Origin: Clostridiales bacterium
Lineage (GTDB): Bacteria; Bacillota; Clostridia; Oscillospirales; Oscillospiraceae
Assembly: GCA_022772525.1 (NCBI GenBank)
Contig: JALFAD010000080.1
Span: forward strand, 62,001-126,000
Length of the DNA stretch: 64,000 nucleotides
Reading direction: 5' to 3'
Program-made: the position numbers and the translations under genes
The notes under the pieces: model-generated
Databases searched by the model: none
What the model was told of the DNA's origin: nothing
The model's input: only the letters and a program-made list of their open reading frames with translations
Shown here: positions 54,274 to 63,966 of the stretch, piece by piece
Layout: each line of letters begins with the position of its first letter
Position numbering within the stretch: the stretch's first letter is position 1

Positions 54274-57200
54274 ATGAAGAAGAGATTTGTGTGCGCGTTG
54301 CTGGCTCTCGTTCTGCTGGTAGGCCTGGTGCCCGTCACCGCCTCCGCCGCCGGGAACAAGATCAGTGAGGCTGCAATTACGGTTTTGAAGCAGATGACGA
54401 CCTTTAGGAATAAGTGCTACTATGTGACCGGCTCCGAGTTCCGCATCGGTTACGGCACGGTGTGTACGGAAAAGCACCATTTTTTGCCGAATGGTCAGCC
54501 GAAGGATACGGACAAAAACGTACATACCATTACCGAGAAGAAGGCAGACGCAGCACTGCGTACCTACCTTGCCGAGCTGGACAAGCAGGTCAACAGCTTT
54601 GCTTCCAAGAATAACCTTACTTTGACTCAGAATCAGCACGACGCGCTGGTGGTCTACACCCACGGCGCGGGCACTGCGTGGCTTACCGGCACCGGCGCCC
54701 TGAAGAGCGCGATCGTCAGTAATGCAGACACCAACGAGCTGCTGAACGTGATGAGCAGCCTGAAGGACGGACAGTATGCCCGCCATCAGGTGGAAGTCAA
54801 TATGTACAAGAACGGCGTTTACGCCAATGTCATTCCTACCCAGTACAAGACCATCAAGTACGATGTGAATGCGGTTAATCCTGACGGAACCTACGATTCT
54901 AAAGCGAAGCTCTCCGTGGGCAGCGGAACCACTTACACCATGCGTTTCGACACGTCCAAGACCATCAGCCACATCAGCGCGTCCCGTCCTGGCTACACCT
55001 TCCTGGGCTGGTATACCAAACCCTTCAACGGCAGATGGATGCCCAAGCTGAACGCGGCTTGTGTGGATGATGGTGTCAACCCCCGTGAGAATGGTCAGTA
55101 TACGTTGTATGCCTACTGGCAGGAGAATGGTACTCACGGCACTTCCGTCGACTACCCGGCATCCACTGAGCAGTTGGCTTCCACCACTGTTTATGTCAGA
55201 CCGGAGGATGGCTCCGAAACTGTGAAGAACAGCGACGGCAAGGATGTGACCGTCAGCGGCGCAATCAAGATCACGCAGGACTGCATTGACGCCAAGGGCA
55301 ACCGATGGGGCTGTGTGCAGTACGCGGAAGGAAAGGAAGGCTGGGTCAAGATCATACGGACTGTGGAGGATGATCTGGGCAGCGGCGTGATTGCCACCGC
55401 AACCGTTTCCTACAATGGCTACCTGAACGTTCGTAACGGCGCGGGCACCGACAACAAGATCGTCGGCGCACTGGCAAAGAACGATATCGTCAAGATTTAC
55501 GAGATCAAGACCGTCAACGGCCACCGCTGGGGCAGGTGTAACGCCGGCTGGATTTGCCTGACCTATACGAACCTGAATATGGTGGACGGCAAGACCGTTT
55601 CCGACGAGGGCGTGGCTTCCTATGCCTTCACCGGCAAGGTTACCGCTAATGTGGATGCCTACGTGGCCCCCGGCGATTCCTCCGCGAAAGTCGCCTTCAA
55701 GGATGCCAAGGATATTGTTTACGACTTCATCCCTGAGGGAACCGCGATTACCATTACCAACCTGTCCATCGCGTCCTATGACGGCGGTAAGTCCACCTGG
55801 GCAAAGGCAACCTGGAGAAATCCTGAAAAGGACAAGAATGGAAATGGTATTACTGTAGTCAGAAACGCCTGGATTCCCATTTCTGATTCCGGCACCGCTC
55901 TGGGCGACGAGGAATACTACTATGTGGCGCTGGATCCCGTGTCTTACACCGTGGTCAGCGAAAGCACCAACGTCCGGAAGAGCGCAAACGACGCTGCCGA
56001 GCTGTCCTTTACACTGAACAAAGGTACCCAGGTTGAAGTAAAGGCCATCCGTCTGGTAGGCGAGAACATCTGGGGCAAGATTACCGTTAAGAATCCTGTG
56101 GGCACCGGTGAGGAAACCAAGGCCAACCGGAACGGCTGGATCAATCTGGCAAGCAAATATGTCAAGCGCACCAACGAGGTCAAGCTGGAGGAGGACAAGC
56201 CGAAGGAGGATCACGATACCGGTCTGATTGCTACGGTTGTCGATACTGACAGCGTCCGTGTCCGCAAGACTGGCGGCCTGTATGGCGCGGTTACCGGCTC
56301 CCTGAAGCGCGGTACCACCGTTCGGGTCTGGGAGTCCAAGCGCGATGAGTGGTACAAGCTGGATACCAATCAGAACGGCGTCTACGACTACAAAGAGGAC
56401 GGCTGGGTTTCCGCCAAATATCTGAACGTCCGTGAGGGCACCATCGAGAATACCAACAAGGTTACGGATTCCACTGGCAACACCGTCACAACCGACGGCA
56501 CCGGCACCGGAATCGTCGCCAACACCTATGCAGGCGTGAACGTCCGTCAGGGCGCGGGCATCGGCTATGCCGCTGTGGGTAAGCTGCTGCCCGGTACCCA
56601 GGTGGAGATTCTGGAGGTCAAGAACAGCGGCGCCGCCAAGTGGGGCCGTACCGATAAGGGCTGGGTCTGCATGGACTACATCTCCATGGTCAAGTTCAAT
56701 CCTGCGACGCCCGCGGCGAAGGAGGATCCCAGCAAGGGTACTCTGGTGGATTCTCTGGATAAGCTGGACAAGACCACGACCACCGCAATTTATACCGGCA
56801 AAACAGTGAATGATGTGATTGTTGTCCGCGAGCCCATCGTCTTTGACGAGGCGGAGGAGCCTGAGAAGTATGAGGCCAATAAGGTTCGCAGCCTGAACGC
56901 CGGCGCGAACGTTACCATCCACGAGCTGGCGGAGGTGACCCGCACCGTGAAGTCCGACAAGGGATCTCTGGGCGACAGCGATACCGTCACCACCATCACC
57001 ACTACCACTTACTGGGCCAGAACCAACGATGGCTGGATTCTGAACCCCCAGGACAACCTGAAGCTCACCGCTCTGGATGAGAAGGTACATACTGTCACCG
57101 GCTCCGACACCTTGAAGGTTCGCGAGAGCGCAACTCAGGATTCCAAGAAGGTCACCGAGCTGAAGAAGGGCGATCAGGTTAAGGTTACCGCGCTGCAGAT

Positions 57201-57771
57201 TGAGAAGGACAAGGTCTGGGGCCGTATTGAGACGGAAGAAGGAACCGGCTGGATTCGTCTGGACTACATGACTGAGGGCGCTTACTATGTGGAAGAGACG
57301 AAGGCCACTGAGCCGACCACGGCTCCCTCTGAGCCTGTGATGGGCAGCACCGGCAACACCGGCACCGGCGGCTTTGTGACCAACTCCAGCGGCTATAAGT
57401 ACAAGGGTAAGGTCATCCGCGCCAGCGAGGTCAATGTCCGCGCTTCCGCTTCCACCGGCAGCAAGGTTACCACCAAGCTGAAAAACGGCGCGTCTCTGGT
57501 TATCTACGAGACCACCATCGCCGAGAACATGGCCTGGGGCCGTTGCGATGCCGGCTGGATCTACCTGTACTATGTGGATCTGGAGCCCTGTGTCAACGGT
57601 GCCGTGGATGCCCGTGTGGTCTACAATGACAACACCGTGGCCTACTCCGATGTGAACTGCACCACCGCCACCGGAACTTATGCCAGAATGTCCGTTGTGG
57701 ACATCTACGAGATCGTCGGCAAGATGGCCAAGACGGATCTGGGCTGGATCAATACCGATAACCTGCTCTAA
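54274..57771 (+). CDS. Secreted multi-SH3 protein with a lysozyme-like (GH24-like) N-domain
   Basis: 1165 residues after AAAGGAG. Signal peptide to ~26 (VTASAAG). Residues ~30-180 resemble phage-type lysozymes (FRIGYGT, ITEKKADAALRTYLAELDKQ, LTLTQNQHDALVVYTHGAGT). A fold like an InlB/Flg_new repeat follows (~215-290, GYTFLGWYTKPFNGRWMP to YTLYAYW). From ~303 to the end are about ten SH3-like domains, each with a VNVR-like strand, a K-x-G turn and a W-G/GWI end (for example GYLNVRNGAGTDNKIVGALA, VNVRQGAGIGYAAVGKLLPG, VNVRASASTGSKVTTKLKNG). No anchor or membrane segment at the C-terminus. It likely binds the cell wall. In the lysozyme-like part the catalytic residues appear replaced (T/V/R for E/D/T), so it is probably a binding rather than a cutting module. 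Confidence 0.8.
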   Translation: MKKRFVCALLALVLLVGLVPVTASAAGNKISEAAITVLKQMTTFRNKCYYVTGSEFRIGYGTVCTEKHHFLPNGQPKDTDKNVHTITEKKADAALRTYLAELDKQVNSFASKNNLTLTQNQHDALVVYTHGAGTAWLTGTGALKSAIVSNADTNELLNVMSSLKDGQYARHQVEVNMYKNGVYANVIPTQYKTIKYDVNAVNPDGTYDSKAKLSVGSGTTYTMRFDTSKTISHISASRPGYTFLGWYTKPFNGRWMPKLNAACVDDGVNPRENGQYTLYAYWQENGTHGTSVDYPASTEQLASTTVYVRPEDGSETVKNSDGKDVTVSGAIKITQDCIDAKGNRWGCVQYAEGKEGWVKIIRTVEDDLGSGVIATATVSYNGYLNVRNGAGTDNKIVGALAKNDIVKIYEIKTVNGHRWGRCNAGWICLTYTNLNMVDGKTVSDEGVASYAFTGKVTANVDAYVAPGDSSAKVAFKDAKDIVYDFIPEGTAITITNLSIASYDGGKSTWAKATWRNPEKDKNGNGITVVRNAWIPISDSGTALGDEEYYYVALDPVSYTVVSESTNVRKSANDAAELSFTLNKGTQVEVKAIRLVGENIWGKITVKNPVGTGEETKANRNGWINLASKYVKRTNEVKLEEDKPKEDHDTGLIATVVDTDSVRVRKTGGLYGAVTGSLKRGTTVRVWESKRDEWYKLDTNQNGVYDYKEDGWVSAKYLNVREGTIENTNKVTDSTGNTVTTDGTGTGIVANTYAGVNVRQGAGIGYAAVGKLLPGTQVEILEVKNSGAAKWGRTDKGWVCMDYISMVKFNPATPAAKEDPSKGTLVDSLDKLDKTTTTAIYTGKTVNDVIVVREPIVFDEAEEPEKYEANKVRSLNAGANVTIHELAEVTRTVKSDKGSLGDSDTVTTITTTTYWARTNDGWILNPQDNLKLTALDEKVHTVTGSDTLKVRESATQDSKKVTELKKGDQVKVTALQIEKDKVWGRIETEEGTGWIRLDYMTEGAYYVEETKATEPTTAPSEPVMGSTGNTGTGGFVTNSSGYKYKGKVIRASEVNVRASASTGSKVTTKLKNGASLVIYETTIAENMAWGRCDAGWIYLYYVDLEPCVNGAVDARVVYNDNTVAYSDVNCTTATGTYARMSVVDIYEIVGKMAKTDLGWINTDNLL

Positions 57772-57781
57772 GCGTTACTCC

Positions 57782-57817
57782 AATAACACCACAGGGAAAC
57801 CTGTGGTGTTATTTTTA
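57782..57817 (+). terminator. Terminator with GAAA loop
   Basis: AATAACACCACAGG (57782-57795) pairs perfectly with CCTGTGGTGTTATT (57800-57813) around GAAA, followed by TTT. Confidence 0.85.
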
Positions 57818-57986
57818 TCCGTATTTACAGCATATTTATACAACGCGGTAGCAGGGACAGGCAGGGGACGGGGAGAAAAGTACCGGAGGCCTTTGTGAAT
57901 TTTACCTGTAAACCGGGGCCATATTCAGTCAAATCCGGGCATAGTTCCGAAAAGAACCGGATGGGGAAAAAAGTGGGAATATGACG

Positions 57987-58015
57987 TTGACAAATGTCTT
58001 TACTGGGAGTATAAT
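57987..58015 (+). promoter_or_regulatory. Promoter of the arginine operon
   Basis: TTGACA (57987-57992), a 17-base spacer and TATAAT (58010-58015), perfect consensus. Confidence 0.85.
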
Positions 58016-58038
58016 CCCTGTATTATTACTCACAAAGA

Positions 58039-58055
58039 TGTGAATATTATTCATA
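58039..58055 (+). promoter_or_regulatory. Putative ARG box (ArgR/AhrC operator)
   Basis: TGTGAATATTATTCATA lies 24-40 bases after the -10 and resembles the ArgR consensus TGAAT-N4-ATTCA, but with three rather than four central bases. Binding would block elongation or initiation when arginine is plentiful. Confidence 0.5.
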
Positions 58056-58069
58056 TGGAGGCTGTATAT

Positions 58070-59293
58070 ATGAATAACAAGGATTCTATCAAGAAGATCG
58101 TTCTGGCGTATTCCGGCGGTCTGGATACTTCCATCATTATCCCCTGGCTGAAGGAGAACTACAATAATCCCGAAATCATTGCCGTGGCCGGCAACGTGGG
58201 TCAGGCCGACGAGCTGGAGGGCCTGGAGGCCAAGGCCATCGCCACCGGTGCCAGCAAGCTGATCGTGGCCGATCTGGTGGACGAGATGGTGGATGAGGTC
58301 ATCATCCCCGCCCTGAAAATGGACGCCAAGTATGAGACTTACCTGCTGGGAACTGCCTTTGCCCGTCCTGTTATCGGCAAGAAACTGGCTGAAATCGCAC
58401 TGGCTGAGGGCGCGGATGCCATCTGCCACGGCGCTACCGGCAAGGGCAACGATCAGGTTCGGTTTGAATTGGCGATCAAGCGGTTTGCTCCCAATATGAA
58501 GATCATTGCTCCCTGGCGGGAGTGGGATATCAAGTCCCGGGACGAGGAAATTGACTTTGCCGAGGCCCACAACGTGCCCCTGAAAATCAGCCGGGAGACC
58601 AACTACTCCAAGGATAAGAACCTGTGGCACCTGAGCCACGAGGGCCTGGATCTGGAAGATCCCGCCAACGAGCCGAACTACGACAAGCCTGGCTTCCTGG
58701 AGATGGGCGTGTCTCCCATGATGGCTCCCGATGAACCCACCTATGTGACCATCGACTTTGAGGCAGGCGCGCCCGTTGCCATCGACGGCGAGAAGATGAA
58801 GGCTTCCAAGATCATCGAGAAGCTGAACCAGCTGGGCGGCGCCAACGGTATCGGCATCATCGACATTGTGGAGAACCGGCTGGTGGGCATGAAGGACCGG
58901 GGCGTGTACGAGACTCCAGGCGGTACCATCCTGTACTTCGCCCATGAGCAGCTGGAAATGCTCACCGTGGACAAGGATACCCTCCACGTCAAGCAGAAGT
59001 TGGCGGTTGACTACGCCGACCTTATCTACAACGGAAAGTGGTACTCCCCCCTGCAGGAGGCCCTCACCGCCTTTGCCAACGAGAGCAACAAGTATGTCAC
59101 CGGCTCCGTGAAGCTGAAGCTCTACAAGGGCAACATCATCCCCGCCGGCACCACTTCTCCCTACTCCCTGTACTCCGAGAATCTGGTGACCTTCGGCGAG
59201 AGCGACTACGACCAGAATCAGGCCGCCGGCTTCATCAATCTGTGGGGCCTGCCCACCAAGGTTCAGGCGCTGCGGGAGCAGGGAAAGCTTTGA
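58070..59293 (+). CDS. argG: Argininosuccinate synthase
   Basis: 407 residues from ATG 58070 (ATGGAGGC upstream; an in-frame ATG at 58040 sits within the operator). ATP loop [64 protein letters not shown]. Joins citrulline and aspartate with ATP. First gene of argG-H-C-J-B-(D). A repeat element separates it from argH. Confidence 0.96.
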   Translation: MNNKDSIKKIVLAYSGGLDTSIIIPWLKENYNNPEIIAVAGNVGQADELEGLEAKAIATGASKLIVADLVDEMVDEVIIPALKMDAKYETYLLGTAFARPVIGKKLAEIALAEGADAICHGATGKGNDQVRFELAIKRFAPNMKIIAPWREWDIKSRDEEIDFAEAHNVPLKISRETNYSKDKNLWHLSHEGLDLEDPANEPNYDKPGFLEMGVSPMMAPDEPTYVTIDFEAGAPVAIDGEKMKASKIIEKLNQLGGANGIGIIDIVENRLVGMKDRGVYETPGGTILYFAHEQLEMLTVDKDTLHVKQKLAVDYADLIYNGKWYSPLQEALTAFANESNKYVTGSVKLKLYKGNIIPAGTTSPYSLYSENLVTFGESDYDQNQAAGFINLWGLPTKVQALREQGKL

Positions 59294-59297
59294 TTTT

Positions 59298-59460
59298 CGG
59301 AAACTCCGAACAAATCGTCTGCGGCTGAGCGGCGAATCTTTTGCCCCATCCGTGCAGTTCTGAGAACTTGAAATACACAAAGTATTCCTGCGTTTTCAGA
59401 ACTTTCGGCTGAGACAAAGACTTGCGCCGCCAGCTCTTGCCAATTTGTTCGGAGCTTCCT
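59298..59460. repeat. Small inverted-repeat element, full copy
   Basis: The left end CGGAAACTCCGAACAAAT (59298-59315) is inverted at ATTTGTTCGGAGCTTCC (59443-59459) with one mismatch. The element starts 4 bases after the argG stop. A shortened relative lies at 34836-34914. No coding capacity. Confidence 0.65.
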
Positions 59461-59473
59461 GTAGTTTCTGAAC

Positions 59474-59536
59474 GACAGATGCAGAATGTGGAATGAGAAA
59501 TTTTGCATTCTGCATTCTGCATTTTGCATTTTCGGA
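59474..59536. repeat. GCATTCT short tandem repeats
   Basis: GCATTCTGCATTCTGCATTT followed by TGCATTTTC near 59505-59533 is a run of 7-base GCATTCT/GCATTTT units. An inverted partner, GCAGAATG, is at 59479-59486. Lies in the argG-argH gap. Confidence 0.55.
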
Positions 59537-59562
59537 AAACAATCGGAAAGAGGACGTAGATT

Positions 59563-60936
59563 ATGAGTAAGATGTGGGCCGGGCGGACTTCCGGCGCGAC
59601 AGACAGCATCGCGGATGATTTCAATTCTTCCATCCGTTTCGACTGCCGAATGTACCGGCAGGATATCACCGGCTCCATGGCCCACGCCGCCATGCTGGGC
59701 GCTCAAGGCATCATCGCACAGCGAGAGGCCGAGCAGCTGATTGACGGCTTGCAGGGGATTTTGGACGATCTGGATTCCGGCGCGCTGGAATTCGACATGA
59801 GCTGTGAGGATATCCACATGTTTGTGGAGCAGGTGCTGACCCAGCGCTTAGGCGACGTGGGCAAGAAGCTGCACACTGCCAGAAGCCGGAACGATCAGGT
59901 GGCTCTCGATCTGCGGATGTATCTGCGGGAGGAAATCGACGAAATTTCCGCGCTGGTCAAAGAACTGGTGAAAGCAGTGGTTGCCCAGGCGGAAGCCAAC
60001 AAGGAGGTCATTCTCCCCGGCTATACCCATCTGCAGCGCGCTCAGCCCATTCTCTTTTCCCATCACCTCATGGCCTACGCCATGATGCTGCTGCGGGATC
60101 TGGGCCGTCTCGCCGACTGCCGGAAGCGGATGAATGTGTCTCCCATCGGCAGCTGCGCCCTGGCTGGCACGACTTACAGCACCGACCGCCGCTTCGAGGC
60201 GCAGAAGCTGGGCTTTGACGATATTGCCCGCAACTCCATCGACGGCGTGTCCGACCGGGACTTCTGCGTGGAGCTGATGAGCGCCCTGTCCACCCTGATG
60301 ATGCACCTGTCCCGGTTCTCCGAGGAGATCATCCTCTGGGCCAGCTGGGAATTTAAGTTCGTGGAGCTTTCTGATGCCTACACCACTGGCTCCTCCATCA
60401 TGCCTCAGAAGAAGAACCCGGACATGGCGGAACTGGTGCGGGGTAAGACCGGCCGGGTCTACGGCGATCTGATGGCCCTGCTCACCACGTTGAAGGGCCT
60501 GCCCCTTGCCTACAACAAGGATATGCAGGAGGACAAGGAGGCGGTGTTCGACGCGGTGGATACCGTGAAGATGTGCCTGAAGGTGTTCACACCCATGCTG
60601 GCAACCATGACCACCCGGCCCGACAACATGAAAAAAGCGGCTCAGGGTGGCTTCATCAACGCCACCGACCTTGCCGATTACTTAGTCAGGAAGGGAATGC
60701 CTTTCCGCAGCGCCTACAAGATTTCCGGTCAGCTGGTCGCAAAGTGTATTGCCGAGGGCTGCGTGCTGGAAACCCTGCCGCTGGAAACCTACCGGCAGTA
60801 TTCTGACCTTTTCGGCGAAGATCTGTATCAGGACATCGATCTGCTGAATTGCGTGCAGAAGCGGATTTCCGAGGGCGGCACCTCTGTGCAGTCCGTGGAG
60901 GCTCAGATCGCCTATGTAAAGGAGCAGCTGGCATGA
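59563..60936 (+). CDS. argH: Argininosuccinate lyase
   Basis: 457 residues after GAAAGAGGACG. Fumarase/aspartase superfamily features: MWAGRTSGATDSIADDFNSS, HTARSRNDQVALDLRMYL, PGYTHLQRAQPILFSHHL, and the signature loop TGSSIMPQKKNPDMAELVRG with the catalytic Ser. Splits argininosuccinate to arginine and fumarate. The stop overlaps the argC start by 4 bases. Confidence 0.96.
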   Translation: MSKMWAGRTSGATDSIADDFNSSIRFDCRMYRQDITGSMAHAAMLGAQGIIAQREAEQLIDGLQGILDDLDSGALEFDMSCEDIHMFVEQVLTQRLGDVGKKLHTARSRNDQVALDLRMYLREEIDEISALVKELVKAVVAQAEANKEVILPGYTHLQRAQPILFSHHLMAYAMMLLRDLGRLADCRKRMNVSPIGSCALAGTTYSTDRRFEAQKLGFDDIARNSIDGVSDRDFCVELMSALSTLMMHLSRFSEEIILWASWEFKFVELSDAYTTGSSIMPQKKNPDMAELVRGKTGRVYGDLMALLTTLKGLPLAYNKDMQEDKEAVFDAVDTVKMCLKVFTPMLATMTTRPDNMKKAAQGGFINATDLADYLVRKGMPFRSAYKISGQLVAKCIAEGCVLETLPLETYRQYSDLFGEDLYQDIDLLNCVQKRISEGGTSVQSVEAQIAYVKEQLA

Positions 60937-61850
60937 CGAAGGTATTTATTGACGGCAGCGCCGGAACCACGGGGCTGCGGATTCGGGAGCGTCTCAGCGG
61001 ACGCACTGATCTGAAACTTCTGACGCTGAGTGAGGAACTGCGGAAAGACGCAAGCGCCCGGAAAGATATGCTGAACAGTGCGGATATCGCCTTCCTGTGC
61101 CTGCCAGACGCGGCGGCTGTCGAAGCGGTGTCCCTGATTGAAAACGACCATACCGCGGTGATCGACACCTCCACCGCCCACCGGGTAAGCGAGGGCTGGG
61201 CCTACGGCTTTGCGGAATTGTCCCCGGAGCACCGGCGGGCGATTGTCACATCCAAGCGGGTCGCCAACCCCGGCTGCCACGCCAGCGGCTTTATCGCGGG
61301 AGTGTATCCGCTGGTGAAGCACGGCGTGATTTCCCCTGATTTTCCCCTGACAGCCTACTCCCTCACCGGCTACTCCGGCGGTGGTAAGAAGCTGATCGCG
61401 GAATACGAGGACGAAAACCGGGACATGCGCCACGAAAGCCACCGGATCTACGGCACCGCCCTGACCCATAAGCATCTGCCGGAAATGCAGAAAATCTGCG
61501 GTTTGACCCGAAAACCGGTATTTTCTCCCATTCTCGGCGACTTTTACGCCGGTATGGCGACCACCGTTCTGCTTCCCGGCATCGATGCTGGCACCGCGTG
61601 GGAAGCACTGAGCGACCACTATGCCGGGCAAAACTTAATCAGCGTGGCCCCGCTGGGCGGTGACGAACCTGTCATCTACGCCAGCACCTATGCGGGAAAG
61701 GACACCATGCGCATTCAGGTCAGCGGGCAGCGGGATCAGTGCATGGTCGCGGCGATTTTTGACAATCTGGGCAAGGGCGCGTCCGGCGCGGCGATTCAGA
61801 ATATGAATCTGCTGCTGGGCCTTGACGAAACCACCGGACTGTCCCTATAA
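60933..61850 (+). CDS. argC: N-acetyl-gamma-glutamyl-phosphate reductase, short (type 2) form
   Basis: 305 residues from ATG 60933. MTKVFIDGSAGTTGLRIRER is the NAD(P) loop; the catalytic Cys is in VANPGCHASGFIAGVYPLV; later GYSGGGKKLIAEYE and HKHLPEMQ. About 305 residues and the GSAGTTG start mark the type 2 AGPR family, distinct from the ~345-residue form with GATGYxG. Reduces N-acetylglutamyl phosphate to the semialdehyde. Confidence 0.93.
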   Translation: MTKVFIDGSAGTTGLRIRERLSGRTDLKLLTLSEELRKDASARKDMLNSADIAFLCLPDAAAVEAVSLIENDHTAVIDTSTAHRVSEGWAYGFAELSPEHRRAIVTSKRVANPGCHASGFIAGVYPLVKHGVISPDFPLTAYSLTGYSGGGKKLIAEYEDENRDMRHESHRIYGTALTHKHLPEMQKICGLTRKPVFSPILGDFYAGMATTVLLPGIDAGTAWEALSDHYAGQNLISVAPLGGDEPVIYASTYAGKDTMRIQVSGQRDQCMVAAIFDNLGKGASGAAIQNMNLLLGLDETTGLSL

Positions 61851-61870
61851 TTAGATAGAAGGAGAGAAAC

Positions 61871-63085
61871 ATGAGAGAGATTGCAGGCGGCGTCTGCGCC
61901 GCAAAGGGGTTTTCCGCGGGCGGTGTCCACTGCGGCATCCGGAAAAACCAGGGGAAAAAGGATTTGTCTTTGATTTTCAGCAGCGTGCCATGCAGCGCCG
62001 CCGCGGTATATACTACGAATCTTGTCAAGGGTGCGCCCCTAACCGTGACGAAAAAGCATCTTTCTAACGGCATGGCCCAGGCGGTGATCTGCAACAGCGG
62101 CAACGCCAACACCTGCAACGCGAACGGCATCGAAATTGCTGAGGAAATGAGCGCTCTGGCGGCAAAGGCTTTGGGCATTTCCCCGGACGATATGATCGTG
62201 GCCTCCACCGGCGTCATTGGACAGCCCCTGTCCATTGACCCCATTGCGGCGGGCCTGCCGGAGCTGGTAGCCGGACTGTCCCCCGAGGGCGGCAAGGCAG
62301 CGGCGGAGGGCATCATGACCACCGACACCGTGATGAAGGAAGTGGCGGTGGAGTTTACGCTGGGCGGCAAGATTTGTCATTTGGGCGGAATCGCCAAGGG
62401 CAGCGGCATGATTCATCCCAACATGGCTACCATGCTGGTGTTCCTGACCACCGACGCGGCAATTTCGCCCGCCATGCTCCAAAAGGCTCTGTCCGGGGAC
62501 ATCGCGGGTACTTTCAATATGCTGTCCATCGACGGCGACACCTCCACCAACGACATGGTGGCGGTGCTTGCCAACGGCCTTGCGGGAAACCCGGTGGTAG
62601 ACGCCGAGGGCGAGGACTTCACCGCTTTTATGAAGGCGCTGAACTCTGTGACCATCGCCCTCTGCCGGAAAATCGCCGGGGACGGCGAGGGCGCAACGAA
62701 ACTGCTCGAGTGCAAGGTCACCGGCGCGGCAGATCTTCCCACGGCGAAGACCGTGGCAAAGAGCGTTATCTGCTCCAGCCTTTTGAAGGCCGCCATGTTC
62801 GGCGCGGATGCCAACTGGGGCCGGGTGCTCTGCGCTATCGGCTACAGCGGCGCGCAGGTGGATGTGAACAAGGTGGATGTGGCCTTCCACAGTGCGGCGG
62901 GCACAGTGGCGGTGTGCAAAAACGGCGCGGGGCTTCCTTTCTCCGAGGAGTTTGCGAAAAAAGTCCTGCTGGAAAAGGAAATCGAGATTCTGGTGGAGCT
63001 GAACAGCGGCGATGCTTCCTCTACCGCCTGGGGCTGCGACTTGACCTACGATTACGTCAAGATCAACGGAGATTACCGCACTTGA
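61871..63085 (+). CDS. argJ: Bifunctional ornithine acetyltransferase/N-acetylglutamate synthase
   Basis: 404 residues after GAAGGAGAG. The self-cleavage site is seen in KGSGMIHPNMATMLVFLTTD, where Thr is the nucleophile after the MATM motif. Also AVICNSGNANTCN and ASTGVIGQPLSIDPI, and the C-terminal GDASSTAWGCDLTYDYVKIN. ArgJ recycles the acetyl group from N-acetylornithine to glutamate; some versions also use acetyl-CoA. The stop is 16 bases before argB. Confidence 0.95.
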   Translation: MREIAGGVCAAKGFSAGGVHCGIRKNQGKKDLSLIFSSVPCSAAAVYTTNLVKGAPLTVTKKHLSNGMAQAVICNSGNANTCNANGIEIAEEMSALAAKALGISPDDMIVASTGVIGQPLSIDPIAAGLPELVAGLSPEGGKAAAEGIMTTDTVMKEVAVEFTLGGKICHLGGIAKGSGMIHPNMATMLVFLTTDAAISPAMLQKALSGDIAGTFNMLSIDGDTSTNDMVAVLANGLAGNPVVDAEGEDFTAFMKALNSVTIALCRKIAGDGEGATKLLECKVTGAADLPTAKTVAKSVICSSLLKAAMFGADANWGRVLCAIGYSGAQVDVNKVDVAFHSAAGTVAVCKNGAGLPFSEEFAKKVLLEKEIEILVELNSGDASSTAWGCDLTYDYVKINGDYRT

Positions 63086-63101
63086 GAAGTGAGTGAGATA
63101 C

Positions 63102-63965
63102 ATGGAAAATGAACTGACAAATATGGAACGGGCCGAGGTTCTGACTCAGGCTCTGCCCTACATCAAAAAATACAGCGGCAAAATCGTGGTCATCAAGTAC
63201 GGCGGCAACGCCATGGTCAACGAGCAGCTCAAGCAGCAGGTGATGGAGGACATCGCCCTGCTGTGGCTGATTGGCGTGAAGGTGGTGCTGGTGCACGGCG
63301 GCGGCCCGGAAATCAGCGAGACCATGAAGCGTCTGGGCAAGCAGGCGCAATTTGTCAATGGTCTGCGGGTCACGGACAAGGAAACCGTGGACATCGTGCA
63401 GATGGTGCTGGCGGGCAAGGTCAACAAGACGCTGGTAAACCTGCTGCAAATGAAGGGCGGCCACGCCGTGGGCCTTTCCGGCATCGACGGCGGCATCATC
63501 GAGGCCACCATGAAGGATGAAGCCCTGGGCTTTGTGGGCAAAATCACCCGCATCCGCACCCAGCCCATCATGGATTTGCTGGAGAAGAACTACATTCCCG
63601 TGATTTCCACCGTTGCCAGCGACCGGCAGGGCAATACCTACAACATCAATGGCGACACCGCCGCCGCTTACATCGCGGGGGCATTGAACGCGGAACGCCT
63701 GATTATGATGACGGACATCGCTGGGCTTCTGCGGGACAAGGATGACCCCGACACCCTGATTCCCGCCCTTACGGTGACGGAGGCAAAGAAGCTCTTTGAT
63801 GAGGGCGTGATTTCCGGCGGCATGATTCCCAAGGTGGACTGCTGCATTGAGGCCATCGGCAAGGGCGTGAAGCATGTGGTAATTATGGACGGACGGGTGC
63901 CCCACTCCATTCTGATGGAGCTTTTGACGGACGAAGGCGCGGGCACCATGGTTATGGGGGACTAA
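63102..63965 (+). CDS. argB: Acetylglutamate kinase
   Basis: 287 residues from ATG 63102 (an upstream in-frame GTG at 63093 is less likely; the ribosome site is weak either way). IVVIKYGGNAMVNEQLKQQV, VLVHGGGPEISETMKRLG, NGLRVTDKETVDIV, TVASDRQGNTYNINGDTAAA, and MIPKVDCCIEAIGKGVKHVV are the amino-acid-kinase motifs. An N-terminal helix (NMERAEVLTQALPYIKKY) like that in arginine-inhibited hexameric NAGKs is present, so feedback inhibition is likely. Confidence 0.95.
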   Translation: MENELTNMERAEVLTQALPYIKKYSGKIVVIKYGGNAMVNEQLKQQVMEDIALLWLIGVKVVLVHGGGPEISETMKRLGKQAQFVNGLRVTDKETVDIVQMVLAGKVNKTLVNLLQMKGGHAVGLSGIDGGIIEATMKDEALGFVGKITRIRTQPIMDLLEKNYIPVISTVASDRQGNTYNINGDTAAAYIAGALNAERLIMMTDIAGLLRDKDDPDTLIPALTVTEAKKLFDEGVISGGMIPKVDCCIEAIGKGVKHVVIMDGRVPHSILMELLTDEGAGTMVMGD

Positions 63966-63966
63966 T

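Noticed and set aside
54241..57090. A 949-codon open frame on the minus strand opposite the SH3 protein
   Set aside because: Antisense shadow of a repetitive GC-rich gene; hydrophobic low-complexity translation.
58040..58069. Earlier argG start at the ATG at 58040
   Set aside because: It overlaps the putative ARG box and lacks a ribosome site, while ATG 58070 has GGAGG upstream and the family-typical length.
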